The notes beneath the pieces were generated by a model, which searched no databases, was not told the origin of the DNA, and worked only from the letters and a program-made list of their open reading frames with translations. DNA of 62,369 bases from an uncultured Eubacteriales bacterium (lineage in GTDB: Bacteria; Bacillota; Clostridia; Lachnospirales; Lachnospiraceae). The position numbers and the translations under genes were made by a program. Each line of letters starts with the position of its first letter. Position 1 is the stretch's first letter. Shown here in pieces: positions 33,978 through 43,804 of this stretch. The DNA is taken from contig CASDVE010000020.1 in NCBI GenBank assembly GCA_949284175.1, positions 1 through 62,369 on the forward strand. The letters are read 5' to 3'.

Positions 33978-34742
33978 CTATCTCTCAATCCGATTTAGCA
34001 CCTCTTCTACAAACGCTTCATAGTCTTGTGCTGGATTTGATCTTGGAGCATAGTCCAAAATGCTCATTCCATGAGCTGGCGCCTCTGCAACAGCAACGCC
34101 TGTACGAATTTTTGTTTTAAAGACTTCTGTTCCAATTTGTTCTGCCACTGTTTCTGCCATATCACTCACATCTTGTGCAAGACGTGTTCTCTTATTATAT
34201 CTAGTAAGTAAAATTCCAAGAACATTTAATTCTGGATTAACGGTTTCACGAATGGCATCTACGGTTTCTGAAAGTTGTACCAAACCAACAAGACTTAAAA
34301 TTTCAGATGCCATTGGAATAATTAAGTGGTGAGCAGCAGCATAAGCGTTCAGTGTTAAAATATTTAATGCTGGTGGTGTATCAATTACAATATAATCATA
34401 CTGATCTTGCACAGATTCTAATGCCTGCTTTAATAACACTTCTCTATGTTCTCCATCCATACCTACTTCAGTTCCACTCAACAAAATATTAGAAGGGATT
34501 AATCCAAGGTCCCCTTCTGTCTGAATCGCTTCTTCCAGTGGTATTTCGCCCATAAAGACATCATACATGGTATTCTCCGCTTCCACATCCATGCCAAGGC
34601 TAAATCCTAGATTCCCTTGTGGATCAAGATCAAGGGCTAACACACGTTCTCCTCTTTTTAATAATCCGCTAATTAACGCTGCTGATGTCGTTGTTTTACC
34701 AACCCCACCTTTTTGATTTGTAAAAACAATAACTGTTGCCAA
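33978..34742 (-). CDS. ParA/Soj family ATPase
   Basis: 254 residues, starting at a TTG after AAGGAAGGG. It has the deviant Walker A KGGVGKTT (residues 11-18), LDLDPQGNLG (Walker A'), and YIVIDTPPAL (Walker B). It fits chromosomal ParA/Soj rather than the flagellar number regulator FlhG: it lacks FlhG's N-terminal FlhF-activating helix and QxxxLR motif. ParA proteins position chemoreceptor arrays or other cargo (ParC in Vibrio, PpfA in Rhodobacter). Between an EAL-HDOD gene and a ComFB gene, an array- or flagellum-positioning role is a reasonable inference. Confidence 0.88.
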   Translation of the reverse strand: MATVIVFTNQKGGVGKTTTSAALISGLLKRGERVLALDLDPQGNLGFSLGMDVEAENTMYDVFMGEIPLEEAIQTEGDLGLIPSNILLSGTEVGMDGEHREVLLKQALESVQDQYDYIVIDTPPALNILTLNAYAAAHHLIIPMASEILSLVGLVQLSETVDAIRETVNPELNVLGILLTRYNKRTRLAQDVSDMAETVAEQIGTEVFKTKIRTGVAVAEAPAHGMSILDYAPRSNPAQDYEAFVEEVLNRIER

Positions 34743-34767
34743 ATGTTTCCCTTCCTTTCACTTTTGT

Positions 34768-36039
34768 TTAATAAAACAGATCTTCGATATGTTCTTTTAG
34801 CTTATCATTTTTTTGATACTCGCTTGTGAGCATCTTCCATACTTTATTTGTTTCATATAAAGCATGAATATAACCTCTTTTTACGCTCTCTTCTTCAATC
34901 ATTAACTCTTTTGCAAGCTGTTGTACAAGGTGCCAATGCTCCTCTTCATATGCTAACAAAAATACATATAGTTTATGACTTTTTTCCTCTTCATTTGTAA
35001 GAGCATATTTTAATTCACAAGATATTTCTAGTGAGTCTATGATCTGCTTCCATTCCGTATCCACAATAAGTTCTATTATGGATAGTACCCCCATCATATA
35101 GCATTCTGCACTGGTCAAAGAAAAACCTTTTTTATCTTTCATCAATTCCATTGCAAAAAATCCACGAAAAAATGCTTTTTTTATAAGTAACTCACATTCT
35201 TTCTTTTCTTGCGAGTAAAACAATAAAAAAGGAAACCATTTTCTAAGCTGATCAATTCCTATGATCATCACCGCCTCGGAAATGGATTTCACTTTTTTTC
35301 TTTCAAAGAAAGTAGGGGCATTTACAATTTGTAATATATTATAAGTTAAAAAAGCATTCTTTCCTATCTTTTCTTCTAACTCCTTTATATCGACACGATT
35401 TCGACTGATTGCCACCATAAAAGAATGCAAATCATTGGATAAATACTGCTGTTTTATTATTGTATCGATTTCTACTTTAGAACAATATTTTCCCGATATC
35501 AGATCCACCTTCAAATCAGCAAGCCCGTCATAGGCTTGCTTTGAGTGAATTCCCCATATGACACATTTTTTTTGAAGACGTTTTGCAATTCTAAATGCGT
35601 TATTCATGGACTCTTTTTGTTGCTTTGGAATTTCTCCTATTCCTTCTACATCAAATCCAACATATTCTATGTAACTTAAAATCTTAAAATATTGTGGAAT
35701 AAACTGAAAATTACGAATCGAAAACTTATAGTTCTTTTCATAATACTTTTTTATTTGTTGTTCTAAATCCCACTCTAAGATAACATCTTGTTCTAATTCA
35801 AAAATTACTTTCTCAACTGGAAACATCAACATCTGTTGTTCCGAAAAAAATAGTTTGGATGTGCAGGGGATAAATAGTAAAGTTTCCTCATAAAATAAGA
35901 GCTCTTCATTAGCCAAAGCTATTTTTTCAAACTCTCCTTGTCCAGAATTAAGTTCCTCATTGAAGAAAACAATTTCATATCCTATAATCTCTTTTCCTTG
36001 CTTTTCTTGAATCTCTCTTCTCTTGAAAAACTCTCCCAT
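34768..36039 (-). CDS. Degenerate EAL domain-HDOD signalling protein (YuxH-like)
   Basis: 423 residues. The N-terminal part aligns with an EAL phosphodiesterase fold but lacks the EAL motif (GYEIVFF in its place) and the metal ligands (FDVEG rather than a DDFGTG-type loop), so c-di-GMP hydrolysis is unlikely. The HDOD domain covers about residues 205-400 (LEEKIGKNAFLTYNILQIVNAPTFF, SISEAVMIIGIDQLRKWFPFLLF). EAL-HDOD proteins act as signalling adaptors. Located between cheV and the ParA gene in the flagellar operon. Confidence 0.82.
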   Translation of the reverse strand: MGEFFKRREIQEKQGKEIIGYEIVFFNEELNSGQGEFEKIALANEELLFYEETLLFIPCTSKLFFSEQQMLMFPVEKVIFELEQDVILEWDLEQQIKKYYEKNYKFSIRNFQFIPQYFKILSYIEYVGFDVEGIGEIPKQQKESMNNAFRIAKRLQKKCVIWGIHSKQAYDGLADLKVDLISGKYCSKVEIDTIIKQQYLSNDLHSFMVAISRNRVDIKELEEKIGKNAFLTYNILQIVNAPTFFERKKVKSISEAVMIIGIDQLRKWFPFLLFYSQEKKECELLIKKAFFRGFFAMELMKDKKGFSLTSAECYMMGVLSIIELIVDTEWKQIIDSLEISCELKYALTNEEEKSHKLYVFLLAYEEEHWHLVQQLAKELMIEEESVKRGYIHALYETNKVWKMLTSEYQKNDKLKEHIEDLFY

Positions 36040-36159
36040 TTAATTTCTCCAATCTAACAAATTATTCTTTCAATATATTCTGTTATAACGGAATCCATCT
36101 CTTTTCATAATTTTTTATAGAAGTTAAGTTCAATTACATCATATGGGAAAAACAGATAT

Positions 36160-37080
36160 TTAGTTTTCCTTTTTATTTCTTAGTATTAATTCGTCTACAA
36201 TTCCAATTAAATGTCCAATTTCTGGCTTAGAAAGCTGTGCATCAGCTCCAAGTTCTTTTCCTTTTCGCTCCATTTCCTCATTAATTAAAGATGAGAAAAT
36301 AACAAGTGGAATTTTACGGAAAACAGGATCCTCTTTTACTAATTTTGTTAAACGGTGTCCATCCATCTGTGGCATCTCAATATCGGTAATAATCAAATCC
36401 ACTTCTTCTGATAAACGGTCACCATCTTTGATTCCACATAAATAGTCCCATAATTCCTTTCCATTATTAAATTTCTTTAAATTATGGTATCCGGAACGCA
36501 CAAGGGCTGTTTCCACCATCTTGGATAATAAGATGGAATCTTCTGCTAGCAAAATGGCTTCTTCCTGATAGTCCCTATCTCCTAAAGCATCCACTTCCGT
36601 CAACTTAATTCCCGTTTCTGGAGCGATCTCTGCTACAATTTTTTCAAAGTCTAGTATGGTTACAAGACGATCTTGGAACTTGGCGATTCCAGTTGCCACT
36701 CCTTCATCACCATAGGACAGTGTTCTATCTGGTTTTTGAATATCTGTCCATGACATTCTGCTAATTCCATCTACGGTATTCACGCGAAATGCGATATTTA
36801 CTTTGTTAAAATTCGTAATAATAAACAGATCTTTTGGCTGTGGTTCTGTTTTCATTCCAGTTAAATAAAATGGTAAATCAACTACTGTTAATAGGATATC
36901 TCTTGGCTTAAAGATTCCTTCCACAGCACTATGGGAATGAGGAATTGGCTTAACAGGCCCTGCCTGCATAATTTCTCTTACTTTTACAACATTAATTCCA
37001 TAGAGTTCTCCATGAATGGTAAACTCCATAATCTCAATTTCATTCGTCCCTGATTCCAATAAAATTTCACTACTAGCCAT
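36160..37080 (-). CDS. cheV: Chemotaxis coupling protein CheV
   Basis: 306 residues. An N-terminal CheW domain (EFTIHGELYGINVVKVREIM, VEGIFKPRDILLTVVDL) joins a receiver domain with the phospho-acceptor Asp in LIITDIEMPQMDGH and the Lys in QLSKPEIG. CheV couples receptors to CheA and takes part in adaptation through its phosphorylation. Gap of about 120 bases to the EAL-HDOD gene and 50 to flgG; no terminator is seen in either. Confidence 0.94.
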   Translation of the reverse strand: MASSEILLESGTNEIEIMEFTIHGELYGINVVKVREIMQAGPVKPIPHSHSAVEGIFKPRDILLTVVDLPFYLTGMKTEPQPKDLFIITNFNKVNIAFRVNTVDGISRMSWTDIQKPDRTLSYGDEGVATGIAKFQDRLVTILDFEKIVAEIAPETGIKLTEVDALGDRDYQEEAILLAEDSILLSKMVETALVRSGYHNLKKFNNGKELWDYLCGIKDGDRLSEEVDLIITDIEMPQMDGHRLTKLVKEDPVFRKIPLVIFSSLINEEMERKGKELGADAQLSKPEIGHLIGIVDELILRNKKEN

Positions 37081-37130
37081 AATTTTCTTCCTTTCCTATC
37101 TACATTTTACACTTTTATTGTTTCTCAATA

Positions 37131-37835
37131 TTAACGAAGATTATTTATTGCTTGCTCAATCTCATCTGAAGTCTGAACCATTTTTAAGTTGTAAGAATAA
37201 GAACGAGAACTCTCAATGACTTTTGCCATTTCTTTCGCAAGATCCACATTGGATTCCTCAATACATCCTTGTCTTACCTTAGCATCTGTAATAAGATAAG
37301 GCTGACCATTTTGTTCTGATGCCTGCCACTCATTATCACCCTTGCTCAAAAGTCCCGTAGAGATTGGAAAATCAAAAACCCCTATTTGATCCTTTGATAC
37401 ACCTTGTTCTCCTATTTGAATTGGCTGTCCCATTTTATCCAACACCAATTTTCCAGCATTATTGACTAGATAAAATCCATCCGCTCTTTGTGAAGCGGAA
37501 AAACTACCATCTCTTGTATAGGTTATCTCTCCTGTTGCTGAATCAAGAAGCATAAAATATCCACTACCTTCTATGGCAAAATTATTTTGATCCCCTGTAC
37601 TAACAAGGCTTCCTTGTTCCTGTGAATCCATCGTACGTTCAATAAGACACCCTGCTCCTGCATCCCAATCTTCTGCATTACCAGGGTTCATATTATAATA
37701 CATCAAGTCACCAAATGCGACTTCCTTTGCACGATATCCATTGGTATTAATATTAGAAATATTATTGGCAATAACATTCATTTGCTTTTGTCGCATTCTA
37801 GCACCTTGTGCTGCCGTATAAAATGAAGTGTCCAT
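37131..37835 (-). CDS. flgG: Flagellar distal rod protein FlgG
   Basis: 234 residues, slightly short. N-terminal rod signature MRQKQMNVIANNISNINTNGY, a central GSGYFMLLD, YTRDGSFS block, and the C-terminal SNVDLAKEMAKVIESSRSYSYNLKMVQTSDEIEQ helix. It forms the distal rod or a rod/hook adaptor; no P- or L-ring genes are present, as expected for a Gram-positive. Which of this and the next gene is FlgF and which FlgG is not certain. Confidence 0.85.
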   Translation of the reverse strand: MDTSFYTAAQGARMRQKQMNVIANNISNINTNGYRAKEVAFGDLMYYNMNPGNAEDWDAGAGCLIERTMDSQEQGSLVSTGDQNNFAIEGSGYFMLLDSATGEITYTRDGSFSASQRADGFYLVNNAGKLVLDKMGQPIQIGEQGVSKDQIGVFDFPISTGLLSKGDNEWQASEQNGQPYLITDAKVRQGCIEESNVDLAKEMAKVIESSRSYSYNLKMVQTSDEIEQAINNLR

Positions 37836-37924
37836 TTTATTTCATCCTCCTTTTTCTATCCAAACGTTTCCTGTTTTGGAATTTCCTATCCTATGATTTC
37901 CCTATTATATTATTTTATCATCAT

Positions 37925-38683
37925 TTATTGTGTTGGTCCAAGAGAAGAAACCATCTTTCCAATTAATTGATCGTATATTTTAATCATTTGCAAATCACTT
38001 TGTAAATTTCTTTGACTACTCATCATTTTTATCATTTCATCAACGGGTTTTACATTCGAAGATTCCACAGTCTTCCAATAAACCTCTGCATCATTTACTT
38101 GTTCTATGGCACCTGTTGCACGAAAAACACCATTGTCTTCCTTTATTAACTGTGTATCACGATCTGCAAAATCTACAATGGATAATTTACCTAAAACCTG
38201 TCTTCCATCCTCTGTGCGAATCACTCCTGCACGATCTGCCTTAATTTTATCGGTTCCAAGATAAATCGGTCCATTTTCTCCAAGCACTCTTCCTATTTCC
38301 GGAAGACTTAAATATCCCTGTTCATCAATGGAAAAATCTCCATTTCTCGTATAAACGGTTCCATTATTTGTTTGAATACAAAAAAAACCTTTTTCTCCCA
38401 ATGCAAATGCCATTGGATTGCTTGTCTGCTCATAATCTCCTGCCTCGTAGTCCGTTGCAACTTGTCCCACTGTTACAATACTAGAAGAGCTACCGATTAC
38501 TTGTGCATCTTGCTTTTCTTTGTTTCCAACACGACTAATCAGCGTATCGTGAAATGTCGTAATTGTTGTTTCATCCTTTTTATACCCTGGTGTTGTTGTA
38601 TTTGCCATATTATTACTGATAACATTCAAATTTCTATTTTGTGTCAACACACCAGATGTTAAATTATAAAATCCTTGAAACAT
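37925..38683 (-). CDS. flgF: Flagellar basal-body rod protein FlgF/FlgG
   Basis: About 252 residues from the ATG at 38683 (MFQGFYNLTSGVLTQNRNLN), preceded by GGAGGT; an in-frame ATG at 38698 falls on that site. Rod signature LNVISNNMANTTTPGYKKDE, central EKGFFCIQTNNGTVYTRNGDF, C-terminal SSNVKPVDEMIKMMSSQRNLQSDL. Directly downstream of fliA (15-base gap) and paired with the next rod gene. Confidence 0.85.
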   Translation of the reverse strand: MFQGFYNLTSGVLTQNRNLNVISNNMANTTTPGYKKDETTITTFHDTLISRVGNKEKQDAQVIGSSSSIVTVGQVATDYEAGDYEQTSNPMAFALGEKGFFCIQTNNGTVYTRNGDFSIDEQGYLSLPEIGRVLGENGPIYLGTDKIKADRAGVIRTEDGRQVLGKLSIVDFADRDTQLIKEDNGVFRATGAIEQVNDAEVYWKTVESSNVKPVDEMIKMMSSQRNLQSDLQMIKIYDQLIGKMVSSLGPTQ

Positions 38684-38698
38684 CACAGTACCTCCCAT

Positions 38699-39490
38699 TT
38701 ATTGATTGTATTGTTCTATGTACTCTTTTAACTTCTTTAGTGCATGAGCATGAATTTGAGAAATTCTAGGTTCACTTACCTGCATGATTTTTGCGATTTC
38801 CTTCATATTTAATTCCTCTACATAGTAAAGTGCAATCACTTTTTGCTCATTTTCTTTTAATTTTAAAATACTCTGTTCCAATACTTCATGAAATTCCTTA
38901 TTCAAATAACTTTGTTCTGGTTGTTCTTCATCCTCCACTGATGGAAGTTGAAGAACTTTTGGATTTTCACTATTTTCTTCTATCACCATATCCAGTGATA
39001 GAATATGAAACAAGTTGGTCTTTGCCAATATCTTTTGATATTTTTCTTCTGTAATGCCCATATAAGCAACTACTTCTTTTGTACTCGGTGTTCTACCTAA
39101 CTTTTCAAATAACTCAGCCGTTGCTTGCTCTAAATCCTTAACATTTTTACGAACAGTTCTTGGAATCCAATCTTGTTTTCTCGCTAAATCAATAATCATT
39201 CCTCGAATTCTTTTTGAGATATAGGTTTCGAATTTAACATTTTTCTCTAACTCAAACTTATCAATTGCACTCATCACTGTGATGACGCCTTCTTGAATAA
39301 TGTCTTCTAATTGACTAAATCCAATGTAGACATCTCGCATCTGAATCGCAATACTTCTCACAACATATATATATCGTTTGGCTAGCTCCTGTTTCATAAC
39401 CTGACTGCTTGTTCTTTTGTATTCTTCTAGTAGTTCCTCGTTCGACCACTGTGTATAATCAGTAGTTCTAGGGTTTTCTTGATATCCCAT
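38699..39490 (-). CDS. fliA: Sigma-28 factor FliA/SigD/WhiG
   Basis: 263 residues with regions 2 (YIGFSQLEDIIQEGVITVMSAIDKF), 3 (SLDM, EKYQKILAKT) and 4 (VIALYYVEELNMKEIAKIMQVSEPRISQIHAHALKKL) of the sigma-70 family, of the SigD/WhiG length. It directs transcription of late flagellar genes; matching promoters are seen before flagellin, fliD, flgM, cheA and the MCP. Encoded within the main operon, 24 bases after flhA where flhF and flhG usually stand. Confidence 0.95.
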   Translation of the reverse strand: MGYQENPRTTDYTQWSNEELLEEYKRTSSQVMKQELAKRYIYVVRSIAIQMRDVYIGFSQLEDIIQEGVITVMSAIDKFELEKNVKFETYISKRIRGMIIDLARKQDWIPRTVRKNVKDLEQATAELFEKLGRTPSTKEVVAYMGITEEKYQKILAKTNLFHILSLDMVIEENSENPKVLQLPSVEDEEQPEQSYLNKEFHEVLEQSILKLKENEQKVIALYYVEELNMKEIAKIMQVSEPRISQIHAHALKKLKEYIEQYNQ

Positions 39491-39514
39491 ACTAACAGGC
39501 TCCTTCCCTATATA

Positions 39515-41587
39515 CTATTTTGTAATATTTCCAATCGCCTGAATTTGTACATTGTTTACGATTTCATGAAATGATAATACATAAACATTTGGATAAAAAG
39601 GTTCTAAAAGACGATAGACATAAACTCGGATTACTTGGCTTGTTAAAATAATAGGACTTTGTGCCAGATCATGGAATTTTTTAATCTCTTCTCCAATCTG
39701 CTCAATCATATGTTGCATAACATCAGGGCTTAAAGCAGGATAAATACCTTGTTCCCCTTTTGTTAAACTTCCCGCAATTGTTTTTTCCAATTCTCCATCC
39801 AGTGTAACAACTCTCATCTGCCCTTCTTCACAGAATTTTCTTGTAATTGTACGTTTTAATGCCACACGAATGTTTTCTGTAATCGTTGTTAAGTCATTGG
39901 TAAAGGTAATGGAATCAGAAATACTTTCAAGAATCGTTTCCAAATCTTTAATTGGAATTCCCTCTTTCAAAAGATTAACAAGAATTTTTTGAAAACTTCC
40001 ATATGTAAGACGCTCTGGAAAAATTTCTTGAATTAACTCTGGCAATGTTTCTTTTACATTTTCTATTAATTGCATCGTTTCTTGTCTTGTCAACAATTCA
40101 TATGCGTGTTGTTTTACAGTTTCTGACAAATGTGTTAACATAACCGATAGCGGATCAATAACTGTATATCCATAGATTTCCGCCAATTCTCTATTTTCTG
40201 GCAAAATCCACTTACTTGGAATTCCATATGCAGGCTCAATGGTTTCAATTCCATCAATAACTCCTGTTGGATTGGCTGGTTCCAATGCTAAGTAATAATC
40301 AACAAGTATCTCTCCTTTTGCGACTTCTTCTCCCTTAATCTTAATAATATATTGATTTGTATTGAGATTAGCTCCATCTCGTAATCGAATGGAAGGAATG
40401 ACAAGTCCCATTTCCTGTGCATATTGCAATCGGAAAATCACAATTCGATTCACCATTTTTCCGCCACTGCTTTCATCTACAAGTGGAATTAAACTATATC
40501 CAAACTCCATTTCAATTGGCTCTACATTTAAAAGAGAATACACATGATTGATGTCTTTATAATACTCCTCTTCTGACACTGTATCTTCCACTGTCCCATC
40601 TTCCACTGCTGGAGTCGCTGCTGCTAATTGTTCAACCATAGCCGCTTCTTTCATCTTATTAGAAATTTGCATTCCTGCGAAAATTAACACAACAGCAATA
40701 ATAGCAAGCTGAATTTTTGGCATTCCTGGAATCAATAATAAGACCAGTAGAATACCTCCAGACATAATAATCGCCTGTGGTTGTGCCAAAAATTGTTTAG
40801 AAACATCCGTATTCAAACTTCCCTCTGAAACGGCTCTTGTTACGATCATACCAGTAGCTGTGGAAATTAAAAGTGCTGGTATCTGGGAAACAAGACCATC
40901 ACCGACCGTTGCAATAGAATATACATTCAACACTTCACTAAAAGATAATCCAGATGTTAAAATACCGATAACACTTCCACCAACTAAGTTGATGAAAGTG
41001 ATCAAAAGGGACATGATAGCATCTCCCTTTACGATTTTCGTAGCACCATCCATGGCACCATAAAAATCTGCCTCTCTTTGAATTTTCTCTCTTCGTACTT
41101 TTGCTTGCTGTTCATTGATAAGTCCAGAACTTAAATCAGCATCAATTGCCATCTGTTTTCCTGGCATAGCATCCAATGTAAAACGTGCTGCTACCTCTGC
41201 TACACGTTCTGCTCCCTTTGTAATAACAATAAACTGCACTAATACGATAATTAAGAAGATAATGAAACCTACAACTGCATTTCCTTGCAAAACAAAGTCA
41301 CCAAAAGACTGAATGACTTGTCCAGCTGAGCCCTGATTTGTCAAAATATTTCTTGTAGAAGATACATTAAGACCTAGACGAAATAATGTCGTAATGAGTA
41401 AGAGAGACGGAAATATTGAAAATTCCAACGGCTCTTTAATGTTCATACTGATTAAAATAATCATAAGGGAAATGGATATATTTATAATAATCATGACATC
41501 CAACAAAAATGGATTCAATGGTATAATCAAAAGTAAAACAATTACGATAACAAATAGTGCTACCGAATGATTCAGTATTTTCTTCAT
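39515..41587 (-). CDS. flhA: Flagellar export gate protein FlhA
   Basis: 690 residues, full length. Eight N-terminal membrane segments (first at residues about 10-60) include the FHIPEP-type loop region (AARFTLDAMPGKQMAIDADLSSGLI). The cytosolic C-terminal half binds chaperone-substrate complexes (EFGYSLIPLVDESSGG, GIPIKDLETILESISD, LSFHEI). It forms the nonameric ring of the type III gate. Follows flhB by 8 bases. Confidence 0.96.
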   Translation of the reverse strand: MKKILNHSVALFVIVIVLLLIIPLNPFLLDVMIIINISISLMIILISMNIKEPLEFSIFPSLLLITTLFRLGLNVSSTRNILTNQGSAGQVIQSFGDFVLQGNAVVGFIIFLIIVLVQFIVITKGAERVAEVAARFTLDAMPGKQMAIDADLSSGLINEQQAKVRREKIQREADFYGAMDGATKIVKGDAIMSLLITFINLVGGSVIGILTSGLSFSEVLNVYSIATVGDGLVSQIPALLISTATGMIVTRAVSEGSLNTDVSKQFLAQPQAIIMSGGILLVLLLIPGMPKIQLAIIAVVLIFAGMQISNKMKEAAMVEQLAAATPAVEDGTVEDTVSEEEYYKDINHVYSLLNVEPIEMEFGYSLIPLVDESSGGKMVNRIVIFRLQYAQEMGLVIPSIRLRDGANLNTNQYIIKIKGEEVAKGEILVDYYLALEPANPTGVIDGIETIEPAYGIPSKWILPENRELAEIYGYTVIDPLSVMLTHLSETVKQHAYELLTRQETMQLIENVKETLPELIQEIFPERLTYGSFQKILVNLLKEGIPIKDLETILESISDSITFTNDLTTITENIRVALKRTITRKFCEEGQMRVVTLDGELEKTIAGSLTKGEQGIYPALSPDVMQHMIEQIGEEIKKFHDLAQSPIILTSQVIRVYVYRLLEPFYPNVYVLSFHEIVNNVQIQAIGNITK

Positions 41588-41595
41588 AGTACTGC

Positions 41596-42660
41596 CTACT
41601 TCACTTTCCTATTGTTTATCTTATACACTTCTACAAGCAATTCCGCTACCAAATTATAATATTCCGCTGGAATTTCTTGATTAATTTCTGTTGAAGCATA
41701 AAGCCCCCTTGCAAGAGGTTTATTTTCTACAACCATAACTTTATTTTCTTCTCCAATTGCTACAATTCTCAGTGCTACTTCATCCTGTCCTTTTGCAACA
41801 ACAATCGGTGCACTATGTTTCTCAGCATCATATTGTAATGCTACCGCAAAATGCGTCGGGTTTCTTACAATAACGTCTGCATTTGGAACGGCCTGCATCA
41901 TTCTCATCTGTGCTCTTTGTCTTTGAATCTGTCTAATCTTACCTTTTACCTCTGGATTTCCTTCCATTTGCTTAAATTCTTCTTTTACCTCTTGCTTTGA
42001 CATCTTCAAACGACGTTCATAATCCCACCATTGATATAGAAAATCTGCGGCTGCAACAACAACAAAGACTAATGTGACCCGAAATATCATACTCATCATT
42101 AATTCCATCATATAATTAACAGATGCGCTAATATCCATATTCATAGTCTTTATAATGGATGCCATATCATCTTTTAAAAGGCCATACAATATATAAATTA
42201 AAATAATAATTTTAATAATGTTTTTTAGTAATTCAATTAAATTTCGCAGAGCAAATAATTTTCTAATTCCTTCTATCGGATTGATATTGCTAAACTTTGG
42301 ATAAAAGTTCTTTGCAACAAATAAAAATCTTGTTTGTGCACCAGTAGCAATAATCGCAACAGCAACACTAATCAGTGCTAATGGAAAGATTAATTTTGCT
42401 CCACTTATTATCAAATGAATTCCCACCTTTTGAAGATCTCCTAAAGTTAGTTCTTCTGCACTTCCACTTAATGAAACAAAAAATTGCATATCATACCGAA
42501 GCGTCTTTACCATAGTTGGAAAATAGAGTTTTAATGCAAAAAAAGAAGCAAATGTTCCTAAAACAACAACAATATCCTGACTCTTTAATACATTACCTTT
42601 TTTCCTCTCATCCCTTCTCTTCTTGGGGGTCGCTTTCTCGGTTTTAGAATCTCCAGCCAT
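41596..42660 (-). CDS. flhB: Flagellar export switch protein FlhB
   Basis: 354 residues. N-terminal KTEKATPKKRRDERKKGNVLKSQD (split here over residues 6-28) is the family signature, followed by four membrane segments. The cytosolic domain has the self-cleaving motif NPTH near residue 265 (VIVRNPTHFAVALQYD). It switches export from hook to filament substrates with FliK. A second copy of its C-terminal domain is encoded at 16258-16608. Confidence 0.96.
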   Translation of the reverse strand: MAGDSKTEKATPKKRRDERKKGNVLKSQDIVVVLGTFASFFALKLYFPTMVKTLRYDMQFFVSLSGSAEELTLGDLQKVGIHLIISGAKLIFPLALISVAVAIIATGAQTRFLFVAKNFYPKFSNINPIEGIRKLFALRNLIELLKNIIKIIILIYILYGLLKDDMASIIKTMNMDISASVNYMMELMMSMIFRVTLVFVVVAAADFLYQWWDYERRLKMSKQEVKEEFKQMEGNPEVKGKIRQIQRQRAQMRMMQAVPNADVIVRNPTHFAVALQYDAEKHSAPIVVAKGQDEVALRIVAIGEENKVMVVENKPLARGLYASTEINQEIPAEYYNLVAELLVEVYKINNRKVK

Positions 42661-42673
42661 TCCTTTTCACTCC

Positions 42674-43438
42674 TTATGTTGTTGCTGTCTTTAAAACATA
42701 TATCATTTCATTCATCATCTGTGTAACGATCGTTCCAAACATACCTCCAATTGGAGAAATTAACACAAAGAGCATAATAAACCCTATAATAATTTTTAAT
42801 TGAATACTTAAAATAAATATATTAATTTGTGGAATGATCTTCATTAAAATACCAACTGCAATCTCCACTAAAAACTGAATGGCAATCATAGGAAGTGCTA
42901 ATTTTACTGCTAGAACCACACATTCTGAAAAAATAGTGAGAATTGCTTGTGCACTTCCTCTTGTTACCACTGCCATCCCATATGGAATCACTTGTCCAGA
43001 TTCAATCAAAATTTTCATTAATGCCAAATGTCCATCCACTGCAAAAAATAACAATATGTAATAAATATTAAAAATCGTTCCTGTTAAAGCCGATTGCGTT
43101 CCATTTTGTGCATCATAAACAGTTGCCATGGACAAACCTATTTGAAAATCCATAATTGCCCCAGAATATGTAACAGCGAATAAAAAAAGTTCCATTACAA
43201 ATCCTAGCAAATATCCTAGAAAAAACTCTTTTAATAACAAAAATCCGAACACAAAAGCACTTGTACTTTCTATGGTTACCGTCTGAGAAGTAATGGAGTA
43301 TACCACAACTGCCAATGCCATAGAAAACCCTGTCTTTACAATTGATGGAATATTCCTTCTCCCAAGAATGGGATTTAAAAATATAAAGCCAGACATCCTC
43401 ATCAGCACTAGTAAAAAGAGCATAAATTGTTCATTCAT
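42674..43438 (-). CDS. fliR: Flagellar export protein FliR
   Basis: 254 residues, hydrophobic throughout with about six predicted spans. Signatures RMSGFIFLNPILGRRNIP near residues 14-31 and LALPMIAIQFLVEIAVGILMKIIPQINIFILSIQLKI near 180-216. Core export gate component with FliP and FliQ. Precedes flhB by 13 bases. Confidence 0.93.
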   Translation of the reverse strand: MNEQFMLFLLVLMRMSGFIFLNPILGRRNIPSIVKTGFSMALAVVVYSITSQTVTIESTSAFVFGFLLLKEFFLGYLLGFVMELFLFAVTYSGAIMDFQIGLSMATVYDAQNGTQSALTGTIFNIYYILLFFAVDGHLALMKILIESGQVIPYGMAVVTRGSAQAILTIFSECVVLAVKLALPMIAIQFLVEIAVGILMKIIPQINIFILSIQLKIIIGFIMLFVLISPIGGMFGTIVTQMMNEMIYVLKTATT

Positions 43439-43528
43439 TTTTCTTTCTCCATTCGTACCCTCTTCATTCGTTTCATATTATACAATCTCTTCACTTCTCC
43501 ATTATGAAGCAATGATACTTTTTAACTT

Positions 43529-43783
43529 TTAAATACTATTAAAAATCTGTGCTGTAAAATCCTGTAAAGAATTTAACATTGTACTACCAGTCATTACAAG
43601 TAAAATGCCAATAACAATTAATTTTGGAACAAAAGTAATGGTCTGTTCGTGGATCTGTGTTGCTGCCTGTAAAATAGAAATCACAATACCAACTACCATA
43701 CTAATAATGAGCATTGGCCCTCCAAGTTTCATTGCTAATATGAATACTTGATACATTAAATCAGATACTTCTCCATTTGTCAT
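43529..43783 (-). CDS. fliQ: Flagellar export protein FliQ
   Basis: 84 residues, two membrane helices, family length. Signature GGPMLIISMVVGIVISILQAATQIHEQTITFVPKLI (split between residues 17 and 52). Export gate subunit. A 90-base gap to fliR holds no gene or clear terminator. Confidence 0.93.
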   Translation of the reverse strand: MTNGEVSDLMYQVFILAMKLGGPMLIISMVVGIVISILQAATQIHEQTITFVPKLIVIGILLVMTGSTMLNSLQDFTAQIFNSI

Positions 43784-43804
43784 AACTTTACTCTATCCTT
43801 TCCA

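Noticed and set aside
33476..33998. Two overlapping plus-strand reading frames opposite the ComFB gene
   Set aside because: They are mirror images of the Glu/Lys-rich coding sequence (Ser/Phe/Leu-rich), lack ribosome sites and are not protein-like.
33978..34742. FlhG (YlxH) annotation for the ParA-like gene
   Set aside because: It lacks the FlhG N-terminal activator helix and there is no flhF next to it. Motifs fit Soj/ParA better.
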